This document shows positions 1 through 7,341 of a stretch of 64,000 nucleotides of DNA, piece after piece. The DNA lies in the NCBI GenBank assembly GCA_943787265.1, contig CALSLT010000005.1, positions 1-64,000 on the forward strand, written 5' to 3'. The stretch comes from an uncultured Planctomycetaceae bacterium. Its GTDB lineage: Bacteria > Planctomycetota > Planctomycetia > Planctomycetales > Planctomycetaceae. A program made the position numbers and the translations under genes. The notes below the pieces were generated by a model. It was not told where the DNA came from. It saw only the letters and a program-made list of their open reading frames with translations, and made no database searches. Each line of letters starts with the position of its first letter. Positions within the stretch are counted from its first letter, which is position 1.

Positions 1-1497
1 GTCGAAGCCGTGGACGAACTCGGAGTTCTGGTCCTTAAGGGAAACACATCCGACATTGACGCGGTCATGCAGATCATCCAGCAGATCGAAATGTTGAGTG
101 CTCGCTCGGCCCCGGATATTCATCTGCGGCTTCTCGAATACGTCGACAGCGTGGCACTCGCTGAACTGCTCACGGAAGTTTACGACGAGCTGAACCAGGC
201 TCGCGGCCGAACTCAGCAGCAGTCTCCGCAGATCGGAATCATCGCCGTCGGTCGCCCCAACGGTGTTCTGATTCTCAGCCCGGAAGACGATCGCGAGTCC
301 ATCGAAACACTGATCGACGAACTCGACCAGCCTGTCCCAAACCGGGCCACGTTCGTCGTCGTCCGTGTGAAGAACGGTATCGCGTCGTCAATCGTCGAGA
401 TCATCGAAACAACCTGGCAGGAACGATTCGGCCTCGAAAACCGGCCGAGACTTTCCGCTGACGCTCGTACGAACTCAATCGTTGCCGTTGGTTCCAAAGC
501 CGACCTGGAAGAAGTGGTGGCTTTGATCGAGCAGCTCGATACCCAGGAATCCGGAGCGGTCAGTGAAGTCCAGGTTGTCGAGCTTCGGCACTCCGTCGCG
601 GAAGAACTGGCCACAACCGTCAACGAAATTCTGCAGAGCATTCTGAACCCACCGCAATTGGGGCAGGGTCAGCTCGGCCAGGCGTTCCTTGGCTTCGGTG
701 GAAACTCCAGCCAGGCATTGCGTGAAGTTCGCTCAGCCGTGTTGGAATATCTCGTCGGAGAAGGCGACGACGTTCGCAAAGTTCGATCCGGCATTCTCGC
801 CGACATTCGCCTGACGGCAGACGCTCGTTCAAACACCGTGTGGTGCACCTCGCCGCGAGAAAGTATGGAACTGGTGCTGGCATTGATCGCTCGACTGGAT
901 CGCCCAGCCACAAGCGTCGCCACGATCAAACACTTCAGCCTGAAGAACGCTGACGCCGAATCGACGCGACTTCTGCTGGACGAACTCTTCGGCAACGAAA
1001 CGAGCGGCAACACGCAGGTCGGCGTGCAGCTCGCTGGCGCAGAAAAAGCCAGCAGCGTTGTCCCACTTGAATTCTCCGTCGACGCTCGAACCAACAGCAT
1101 CGTGGCGGTGGGCACGAAAGAAGCTCTGGGTGTCGTGGAAGCTCTGATTTTCCGCCTCGACGACAGCGACATTCGACAACGCCAAACAACAATCATCCGA
1201 TTGAAAAATGCACCAGCGGCAGACATCGCCACGGCCATCGATAGCTTCCTGGACTCACAAATCGAACTGCTGGCGAACCAGGACGACCTGATCAGCGCCT
1301 TTGAACTGGTCGAACGGGAAGTCATCGTCCAGGCAGAGAACTACACCAACAGCCTGCTGATCAGTGCGACCTCTCGCTACTTCGACCAGATTCGCGAGAT
1401 GGTCCTGACACTCGATCAGGAACTTCCACAGGTTGTCATTCAGGCCATGCTCGTCGAAGTACGCTGGAAGACAACGACGAATTCGGCGTCGAACTAG
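1..1497 (+). CDS. Secretin (GspD/PulD-like), N-domain part, open at left edge
   Basis: This is the intact front part of an outer-membrane secretin, the pore of type II or IV pilus-like secretion systems. The frame is already open at base 1, so the true start lies outside the window. The protein shows about four repeats of the secretin N-domain (NolW-like) type. Each carries a line such as ADARTNSIVAVG followed by a helix ending in IEQLD, IARLD or IFRLD. The frame closes just after VVIQAMLVEV, which in intact secretins leads straight into the beta-barrel core. The missing core is present downstream in other frames, so this stop is caused by a frameshift and is not a natural end. Family assignment is secure. 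The specific secretion system cannot be named because no other secretion genes are in view. Confidence 0.85.
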   Translation, partial: VEAVDELGVLVLKGNTSDIDAVMQIIQQIEMLSARSAPDIHLRLLEYVDSVALAELLTEVYDELNQARGRTQQQSPQIGIIAVGRPNGVLILSPEDDRESIETLIDELDQPVPNRATFVVVRVKNGIASSIVEIIETTWQERFGLENRPRLSADARTNSIVAVGSKADLEEVVALIEQLDTQESGAVSEVQVVELRHSVAEELATTVNEILQSILNPPQLGQGQLGQAFLGFGGNSSQALREVRSAVLEYLVGEGDDVRKVRSGILADIRLTADARSNTVWCTSPRESMELVLALIARLDRPATSVATIKHFSLKNADAESTRLLLDELFGNETSGNTQVGVQLAGAEKASSVVPLEFSVDARTNSIVAVGTKEALGVVEALIFRLDDSDIRQRQTTIIRLKNAPAADIATAIDSFLDSQIELLANQDDLISAFELVEREVIVQAENYTNSLLISATSRYFDQIREMVLTLDQELPQVVIQAMLVEVRWKTTTNSASN

Positions 1498-2638
1498 GTG
1501 CCAAACTCGCGTGATTCGATCGTGGTTCAGCCTTGGACGCGGCTGGTACGAATTCACGGGATCCTGGATTCAATTTCAATTCAGAATGGACTCCCGAACG
1601 AACAGCGTCCGATCGCGAACTCTGTCGCTGGACAGGCGAGCTACGCGAGTTTCGAGCGTGTGGCAACGGCGTGGATTTGTTTTCGCTGCTGGGTCAGACG
1701 AGTCAGTCATCCTGTTGCGAGCTCTTGCGAGAATCGAGAAGTGGAAATTCTGAGTCGGCCACAGATTCGAACTCTTGACAATCGTCCGGCCTGATTCGCA
1801 TGGTACGCGAACAGGCGCGGTCAACGGATTTCAGACAGGCTACAACGGCACATTTAACCCCTTAGTCGAACAGGCAGAAGCTGGAATTATCCTCTCAGTG
1901 ACACCACGATCAGTCCGGATGGCGAATATCTGATGAGTCTGACGGCTGAAAAAGTCAATTTGACGACATGGGGACCATCCTCGTTCCGGCAATGAGCCGA
2001 CAGTCAGGCAGAAATCGCTCACTGTCCAAAGACTGACTGAGGCTGAAACACGTCGTGGTGGCGGATGAACAAACGATCGTCCTCGGCGGACTTATCACGA
2101 AAACACACGACAATACAACCGAAAGTTCCGTGGCTGGGTGATCTCCCGGTCGTCGGTCACGCGATTTCGATTGACAACGATCAACTCGACGAACCGAGCT
2201 GCTGATCTTCCTGACGCCTCGCATTGTCAAAGGACACTCGGGCAACGAAGTCGATCAAGCAGGTCGAAAGCCAGCGGCTGCACTACTGCGAAGCCGACGC
2301 CGAAGAAATCCACGGACCGATTTACGGCATCCCGGCTTCGGCCCATGAGTCGGCCTTTGAACCATCGTCATTTCAGTTGTCGCCGGCCATTCCGATGAAC
2401 GAGTCGTCGCAACTGCCGCTTCCGCTGCCAGCTCCTGGCGAGGAACAGGAATTCCCGATGACATCGCAACGACACGTTCTCGCCACTCAAGAGCCCATTC
2501 GGCACTTCATCGCAGAACCGAATTCGCCAGGTTGGCTTCGCCGATCACGAACCGCGGCCACTTAAGCCTGCGAAGTCAGCACCGAAAAAGAAGAGTTCGT
2601 TCCTCAACTTCGGACGATCGCTGAACCGCAAAGAGTAG
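1450..2638 (+). pseudogene. Secretin core domain, broken by many frameshifts
   Basis: This is the continuation of the secretin gene, scattered over all three forward frames. Reading in order gives EVEILSRPQIRTLDN (about 1738-1782), SPDGEYLMSLTAEK (about 1911-1953), VVVADEQTIVLGGLITKT (about 2053-2106), VPWLGDLPVVGH (about 2127-2160), TELLIFLTPRIVKG (about 2190-2232) and a low-complexity tail ending KSSFLNFGRSLNRKE before TAG at 2636-2638. These are textbook secretin landmarks in the right order and spacing. At least six small indels are needed to join them. The codons between indels are well preserved, so either inactivation is very recent or the stretch holds assembly errors. As it reads here it cannot make a working pore. 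Confidence 0.8.
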
Positions 2639-2649
2639 CGTAGAACAGG

Positions 2650-2749
2650 GTGGCACAGATTGCTTGCCAATCTGTGCGGCGCAGCCGCAAAGGTCACCCA
2701 CGAACACCTCTGGTCGTTCGCGACACTGGTTGCAAGCAACCAGTGCCAC
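2650..2749. repeat. 100-bp double-hairpin element between secretin and lipoprotein genes
   Basis: Two perfect short palindromes sit in a segment bounded by the inverted 7-mers GTGGCAC (2650-2656) and GTGCCAC (2743-2749). Hairpin one pairs 2653-2662 (GCACAGATTG) with 2668-2677. Hairpin two pairs 2724-2733 (CACTGGTTGC) with 2736-2745. The layout looks like a dispersed intergenic repeat of the REP/MITE kind, but only one copy was noticed in this window. Confidence 0.5.
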
Positions 2750-2817
2750 TCTTTCAGAGTTGCTTCTCCATTCCGAATTCGTACTTTCAAGTCACTTCCC
2801 GCACGGAGCAATTCGAC

Positions 2818-3963
2818 ATGATCCGGATTCCGTGTCTGCTTGCCGCAACGTCGCTGTTTCTGTTCTCGTCTATTGGGTGTTCGTCACTCAGTTTGCCGCA
2901 TTTCGGAAACTCACCCGCGGCGACTGTCAGCAGCAACCCCGCGCGGTGCCTCTGCTTGTGGCAGCCCGTTAAGACAGAAGATGCCAGCGGTCAGCCGGTG
3001 CAGGGTTTTGGCGGACAGGTCTACTTCTTCGAGGCTGGCTCGGAAAAACCGGTCGAGGTCGAAGGCGACGTAAGAGTATTTGTCTTTGATGACGTCGGCA
3101 CGCCCGCGCAGCAGGCTCGTCCGAAAGACGTCAAAGACTTCGACTCGTTCGTCTGGAAGTCATTCCGCAACGAATCCCAGGTCGGGACGAACTACGCTTT
3201 GTTCGTGCCGTATGACAAGGCCGACAAGTACGAAGCAGTCTGCTCGCTGCGACTACGACTAACTCAGCCGGATGGCACTCAACTTTTCTCTGACATGGCG
3301 ACGGTAAAACTCGCAGGCGAACCGCGCGAGGACAAGTCAATCCGTCAGCTCGTCAGCCCTCGCGAACATTCCATCAGCCCGGAAAGAAGTCGCGAGCTTC
3401 GAGTCGATCTTCAACGGCAACGTGATTTCAGTAACCGGTCGACGACGATCGGCTCGATCACGGAAGGCAACCTTTCGCCGCAGAGTGAGTCTGCCATCAA
3501 TGATCAGAACCTCGACGATCATGCACTGTTAAGAATTCAGAGGTATGAATCACAGCTTGCAGAAATGCATGGCGAGTTCGCAGAAAATGGCGAGCCATCC
3601 AGGTCACCATCTCGACGAACACTTGAGTCCAGGATCTCGGACTTGATGCCAGCTATCCGCAGGGTTTCACACGGTAACTCGCGGTCGCTCCAAACAGTGA
3701 AGCCGGCCGCCCATGAAGTGTTCTCGGCAGAGGAACCACAACGCGTCCAGCGTGCCGACTACAACGATGCCCCTTCACAGTCGTCGTTCTGGAGTGACGA
3801 TCGCAACGGAAGCCGCTCGGAACGGACGAGTCAATCAAGCTCGGACAACCAGATTCGAAACTTCTCTCGACCGTTAAGTCGACATCGCGGGCCGTCGCGC
3901 CAACCAGTCTGGTCAGACGAAAGTCAGTTGCAGGCTCTGCAGCTTGCAAGAATTACTGAGTGA
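2818..3963 (+). CDS. Putative exported lipoprotein, function unknown
   Basis: A 381-residue protein. The ATG at 2818 was chosen because it opens a clear lipoprotein signal: MIRIPCLL, a hydrophobic run, then the lipobox-like SSIGC, with Cys about residue 21 as the lipidation site. The open frame runs further upstream into the hairpin repeat, which is unlikely to be coding. The first 170 residues look folded (QGFGGQVYFFEAG, VRVFVFDDVG). The remainder is rich in Ser, Arg and Gln and looks disordered. It follows the broken secretin gene on the same strand, so a role at the same envelope system is plausible but unproven. I recognise no catalytic motif. Confidence 0.7.
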   Translation: MIRIPCLLAATSLFLFSSIGCSSLSLPHFGNSPAATVSSNPARCLCLWQPVKTEDASGQPVQGFGGQVYFFEAGSEKPVEVEGDVRVFVFDDVGTPAQQARPKDVKDFDSFVWKSFRNESQVGTNYALFVPYDKADKYEAVCSLRLRLTQPDGTQLFSDMATVKLAGEPREDKSIRQLVSPREHSISPERSRELRVDLQRQRDFSNRSTTIGSITEGNLSPQSESAINDQNLDDHALLRIQRYESQLAEMHGEFAENGEPSRSPSRRTLESRISDLMPAIRRVSHGNSRSLQTVKPAAHEVFSAEEPQRVQRADYNDAPSQSSFWSDDRNGSRSERTSQSSSDNQIRNFSRPLSRHRGPSRQPVWSDESQLQALQLARITE

Positions 3964-4280
3964 CACTTCGGACGTTTGCGTTAGCACGTTTGCGGGGTAC
4001 TCAACGCGGTCTTGCTTCAGTATTTGTTCGAATCGACGAGGGACATCGAAAGTCTGTTTGGATAACGAATAAACTTGGTCTCAATCGCCCTAACGCGTTC
4101 ACGTCACAGCCTTTGAGAACACTTATTGCCGTGGCGTAATAATGCCAATTTTCGTGACAATTCGGCTGAAATCTGATTGACGATGGAAATCGACGTCGGT
4201 ACTTTCACGCCACAAATTTGTTGGTGTGCGCCGTTTCGGAATTATTGCCGGCATCATAAGTCGCCGAATAGCACACCTTC

Positions 4281-4316
4281 GCCTCGTGCGGGTTCGTCCT
4301 GCACGAGGCTTTTTTT
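4281..4316 (+). terminator. Strong intrinsic terminator
   Basis: A perfect 9-bp stem (GCCTCGTGC at 4281-4289 with GCACGAGGC at 4301-4309) with an 11-base loop is followed by seven T. It lies about 320 bp after the lipoprotein gene. The stretch 3964-4280 before it has no convincing gene, so the transcript either has a long 3' untranslated part or a separate small RNA ends here. Confidence 0.8.
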
Positions 4317-4472
4317 GTGCGCGAGTGTTCTTAGCATGTCGCGGCACTGAACAACTCCAGAATGAATCAAATACGGAAGCATCTCAAATGGATGTTGCTA
4401 TTCACACTTTTGACGATGAAACGAACGCCGACGCCGAACGGTTTTCTCCGGCTGTCGAGCAGTTGAAGTCAC

Positions 4473-5294
4473 TTGAGGGCCACGATCGGAATACTTCCCG
4501 ACAACGAGCACTCTGACCTTCGCTATGTGTGGGAACGGCTGCCGTCGGCGCTGGCGAGTTTCGTGATGCCCCCTGAAACGTCGCGGAGCCATTCTGCTCG
4601 ACACGAGCAAACCGTTGCCGGCTTCAGCTTCAGTCAACGAAAACCCGATCAGGAATTTGTGATTCGCACGGCGATGCAGAATCCAGAGTCGGTTGTGTTG
4701 TTGAGTCTGGATGATTCCGCAAGCTCCTCACCGTTGCCGAGTGCGAATGTGAGTTTGCCAGAACTTGCTCCTCAGCATCCGGGACGTGATCGAAACTGGT
4801 TGGCTCATCTTCTCAGCCAGTTGAACCCTCGAAAATACCTCGCTGGCGAAGGCGACGATTGTGAAGCCGAAGCAGTGCTCGCCGGGTTGCTTCAGATCAA
4901 TGACTACCTCGACGAAAGTCACAACCACTCGCAGAGCATCCAGGGCGAAGGCCAGGACGTGAACGGCGACTACTGGCACGGCATCATGCACCGCCGCGAG
5001 CCGGACTATGGAAACGGCAAGTACTGGTTTCGCCGAGTCGGCCATCACCCGTGTTTCGACCTGCTGGCTCCACTCGCGGAACAGGCACTCGACGAGTGTA
5101 GTTCTCCTAACGCTGCAAATTGGCAATCCCGCCTGAGTGGTCCAAACGGCTGGGACGGAGCAGCGTTCATCGACCTTTGTCAGACAGCAGAACAATCTTC
5201 GGATGCTGAGCTGACAACTGCCGTGAAAAGAATCCAGTGGGCAGAAATGCTTTTGCTGTTGGAGCATTCGTATCGGCAGGCGTGCGGTCGGTAA
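4473..5294 (+). CDS. Conserved-looking protein of unknown function (YWFRRVG family)
   Basis: A protein of about 273 residues. Its most distinctive stretch is HRREPDYGNGKYWFRRVGHH near residues 170-190, followed by a helical C-terminus. I recall this motif from uncharacterised planctomycete proteins but can name no function. There is no signal peptide or membrane segment. The start is uncertain. The frame opens with TTG at 4473. A different frame has an ATG at 4388 with a purine-rich stretch upstream (MDVAIHTFDDETNADAERF) and overlaps it up to 4516, so a frameshift near 4475 could join the two into one longer protein. The preceding terminator implies its own promoter around 4317-4390. Confidence 0.65.
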   Translation: MRATIGILPDNEHSDLRYVWERLPSALASFVMPPETSRSHSARHEQTVAGFSFSQRKPDQEFVIRTAMQNPESVVLLSLDDSASSSPLPSANVSLPELAPQHPGRDRNWLAHLLSQLNPRKYLAGEGDDCEAEAVLAGLLQINDYLDESHNHSQSIQGEGQDVNGDYWHGIMHRREPDYGNGKYWFRRVGHHPCFDLLAPLAEQALDECSSPNAANWQSRLSGPNGWDGAAFIDLCQTAEQSSDAELTTAVKRIQWAEMLLLLEHSYRQACGR

Positions 5295-5297
5295 ATG

Positions 5298-5317
5298 CTG
5301 ACGATGCTCGTCGTCAG
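5298..5317. terminator. Short hairpin between convergent genes
   Basis: A 7-bp stem (CTGACGA with TCGTCAG, 6-base loop) fills the gap between the stop codons of two converging genes. There is no T tract on either strand, so it is at best a weak bidirectional terminator. Confidence 0.3.
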
Positions 5318-6265
5318 CTACTTGGTCCGGAACCGACGATTGAACGCGGCATCAGCGGCGATCAACAGCTTCCGCCAGGTAGGCAGGCTGACTCGACGAC
5401 TGTAGACGTCGAAGTTGCGTTTTGAGATTTCTTTGAGCAGACCGCCGTAGATTTTCATCATCGCTTTGAGAATTGGCTGTCCTGGAGGCTCCAACCACTG
5501 AAACAGGTCGTTCGCTTTCGTGTAGTAAGACTCAGCTCGTTCGACTTGAAACGCCATCAGTTGATGAAATCGCTCGTCCATCACTCGGTTGCTGATGTCG
5601 GCAGGCGTCATTTCAAAGCGAACCAAATCTTCCGCCGGCAAGTAGATCCGACCGTTGTCGGCGTCTTCGCCCAGGTCGCGGAGGATGTTTGTTAGCTGAA
5701 ACGCTAATCCACAATCGCCGGCCGATTTCAACGCCGCATCATTGTTGAAGCCCCAAATGTGAATGCAGCAAACGCCGACGACTCCGGCCACGTGGTAACA
5801 GTAGTCAGCGAGTTCTTCGAACGACTGAAACTGACACTGCAGCTCAGCCTTGTTCGTTGATGTGTCACGTTCTGCAATCGCTGATGCCAGATCCATTCGC
5901 ACGCCGCTGATCACGTCCAAAAAGCAGTGCGTTGGAATTTTGTATCGAGACGTCATGTCGATCAAAGCTGGAAAGACCAGACGGAACTCGTCCAGGCCTG
6001 TACCGAAATCGTGATCGGGCGACTGTCCATCGCTCAATGCCGCTCGCGTTGCGGCATCCCAATCGGCGAGTCTTGTCGAACGAACATCCAACGGCACGGA
6101 TTCGTCATCGCCAACGTCGTCGCACAGCCGCATGTACGAATACAGGACGCACATCGCCTGAAACTGGTCGGGCGGCAGTCCGGTGAAGGAGTAGTAAAAA
6201 TTCTTCGCCGTTCGGCGCGCCAATTTCTGGCAGCACGCGTAGGAATCGGCGAGGGATTCAGACAT
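5318..6265 (-). CDS. Squalene/phytoene synthase family protein
   Basis: It condenses two prenyl diphosphates head to head, the entry step to hopanoids, sterols or carotenoids. Both aspartate-rich substrate/Mg sites are visible: LCDDVGDD near residue 50 and the second as NILRDLGEDADNGRIYLP near residues 190-210. Other family landmarks are YCYHVAGVVG and the N-terminal KNFYYSF. Length is about 315 residues, normal for bacterial members. The internal ATG at 6265 (MSESLADSY) is preferred because the 14 residues before it look like non-coding leader. It is followed on the same strand, 12 bp beyond its stop-side gap, by no pathway partner; the upstream neighbour is a HAD phosphatase. Whether the product is squalene or phytoene cannot be told from sequence alone. 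Confidence 0.88.
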   Translation of the reverse strand: MSESLADSYACCQKLARRTAKNFYYSFTGLPPDQFQAMCVLYSYMRLCDDVGDDESVPLDVRSTRLADWDAATRAALSDGQSPDHDFGTGLDEFRLVFPALIDMTSRYKIPTHCFLDVISGVRMDLASAIAERDTSTNKAELQCQFQSFEELADYCYHVAGVVGVCCIHIWGFNNDAALKSAGDCGLAFQLTNILRDLGEDADNGRIYLPAEDLVRFEMTPADISNRVMDERFHQLMAFQVERAESYYTKANDLFQWLEPPGQPILKAMMKIYGGLLKEISKRNFDVYSRRVSLPTWRKLLIAADAAFNRRFRTK

Positions 6266-6318
6266 GAGATGGCGACTCGGAGAAATTTCCTGGTTAGTCG
6301 CCAGCATGTTCAGGCAGG

Positions 6319-6996
6319 TCAGGCGACGTTGAGCACTTCTACGATGAGAGGATCACGTAGAGTGTCGGCGATTCGGCAGGCGTTTGAAAAGTCGTGGTAG
6401 CGACTGTGTTCATGCGGGACGGAAATGACAAACGCTCCCGCCGCTGAAGCCGCGTTCGTTCCTGCTTCGCTGTCCTCAAAGACAAGCATCTCTTCCGGGG
6501 CAACGCCCAGCCTGGCGGCGGCCTTCAGATAGATCTCGGGATTCGGTTTTCCCTTCTCGACGTTCTCGGCAGTCAGGGCGAACTCGAATCGATCAAGCAA
6601 CCCATCAAACCGCCCCATCAGGTTGTTAAGGAATCGGATAGGCGACGACGTTGCGACGGCTTTCGGAAGACTGCGTTGTTCGAGAGTTGTGAACATATCA
6701 AAGGCTCCCGGCATCGGCTCCAGGTGCTCATCCAGCATGCCCAGAAAGCGAGTGCTGCATTCTTCCTGCAGGTCGTCAATCGAATCTTCCGACGCGAGCG
6801 CTTCCTTCATGATGTGCATGCCTTCGGGCGGTCGCCGACCCATCATGCGACGAATCAGGTCGTCAGGCATCTCGCAGTTTCGAGTCTCAAATATCTGCGC
6901 GGCCGCGAAAGAAAACACGTGCTCCGTGTTAAAGATCAAACCGTCGAGGTCGAAAGCGACAGCCCGAATCGGTCGAGCAGGAAGAGTAGCGGACAT
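6319..6996 (-). CDS. HAD-superfamily phosphatase (beta-phosphoglucomutase-like)
   Basis: A HAD hydrolase of about 225 residues with a cap of the beta-phosphoglucomutase/GPH type. Motif I is FDLDGLIFNTE near the N-terminus (nucleophile Asp and acid/base Asp). Motif II is the AVATSS strand. Motif III is the Lys in EKGKPNPEIY, and motif IV is VFEDSEAG. All catalytic residues appear present. ATG at 6996 is taken instead of the TTG three codons upstream. It is probably co-transcribed with the prenyl synthase 53 bp downstream. The substrate is unknown. A pyrophosphate- or sugar-phosphate-handling role would fit the family. Confidence 0.85.
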   Translation of the reverse strand: MSATLPARPIRAVAFDLDGLIFNTEHVFSFAAAQIFETRNCEMPDDLIRRMMGRRPPEGMHIMKEALASEDSIDDLQEECSTRFLGMLDEHLEPMPGAFDMFTTLEQRSLPKAVATSSPIRFLNNLMGRFDGLLDRFEFALTAENVEKGKPNPEIYLKAAARLGVAPEEMLVFEDSEAGTNAASAAGAFVISVPHEHSRYHDFSNACRIADTLRDPLIVEVLNVA

Positions 6997-7090
6997 TCCG
7001 TGCAATCTGTGTGAGTTTGAAACGGCGAAGGACTAAACCGGAGAGGAAAACGTCGCAGAACGAAATCAATATTTGGGTGAAAAGTGGCAG

Positions 7091-7156
7091 GAACACTAAT
7101 CTTCGCTAATAGGCACTAATAAGAAATTAGTGAAGATTAGCGTCTATCAGTGTTCC
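7091..7156. repeat. Imperfect palindrome rich in CACTAAT/ATTAGTG
   Basis: GGAACACTAATCTTCGCTAA on the left is answered by a right arm ending CTATCAGTGTTCC, with ATTAGTGAAGATTAG inside. It is an imperfect, partly shifted palindrome in the gap between the HAD gene and the MITE-like element. It may be a degenerate dispersed repeat. Confidence 0.35.
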
Positions 7157-7181
7157 AGATTTCCGAGCACTTCTCTCCATG

Positions 7182-7334
7182 CTAAGGAACGTGTTCGAAA
7201 TAAATTTCCGGTTTCACGGCTCTGGACAAGTGAGCCGACGGCGCTAGCCGCGGGCCGCAATCACCACAGAACAGGCCCGAGGCTAGCGCCTTCGCCTCAT
7301 CATTTCGGGAAGTTATTTCGAACACGTTCCTAAG
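7182..7334. mobile_element. MITE-like element, 153 bp, with terminal and internal inverted repeats
   Basis: The ends are 22-base inverted repeats (7182-7203 and 7313-7334) that match at 21 positions. The outer motif is AGGAACGTGTTCGAAATAA. Inside is a second nested pair, GGCGCTAGCCGCGGGCC answered by GGCCCGAGGCTAGCGCC with one mismatch. It has no coding capacity. Such nested palindromes are typical of non-autonomous transposon derivatives. It lies within 10 bp of the purH stop codon, so it may also act in mRNA 3'-end structure. Confidence 0.65.
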
Positions 7335-7341
7335 CGATTCA

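Noticed and set aside
669..1325. A 218-codon minus-strand frame inside the secretin gene
   Set aside because: Composition is a mirror of the secretin codons (Ser/Arg-rich) and there is no recognisable domain; the plus-strand reading is clearly the gene.
2650..2750. A CRISPR array
   Set aside because: Only two unlike palindromes, no regular repeat-spacer pattern and no cas genes anywhere in the window.
5927..6400. Plus-strand frame over the prenyl synthase gene
   Set aside because: It opposes both aspartate-rich motifs of the synthase and has no features of its own.
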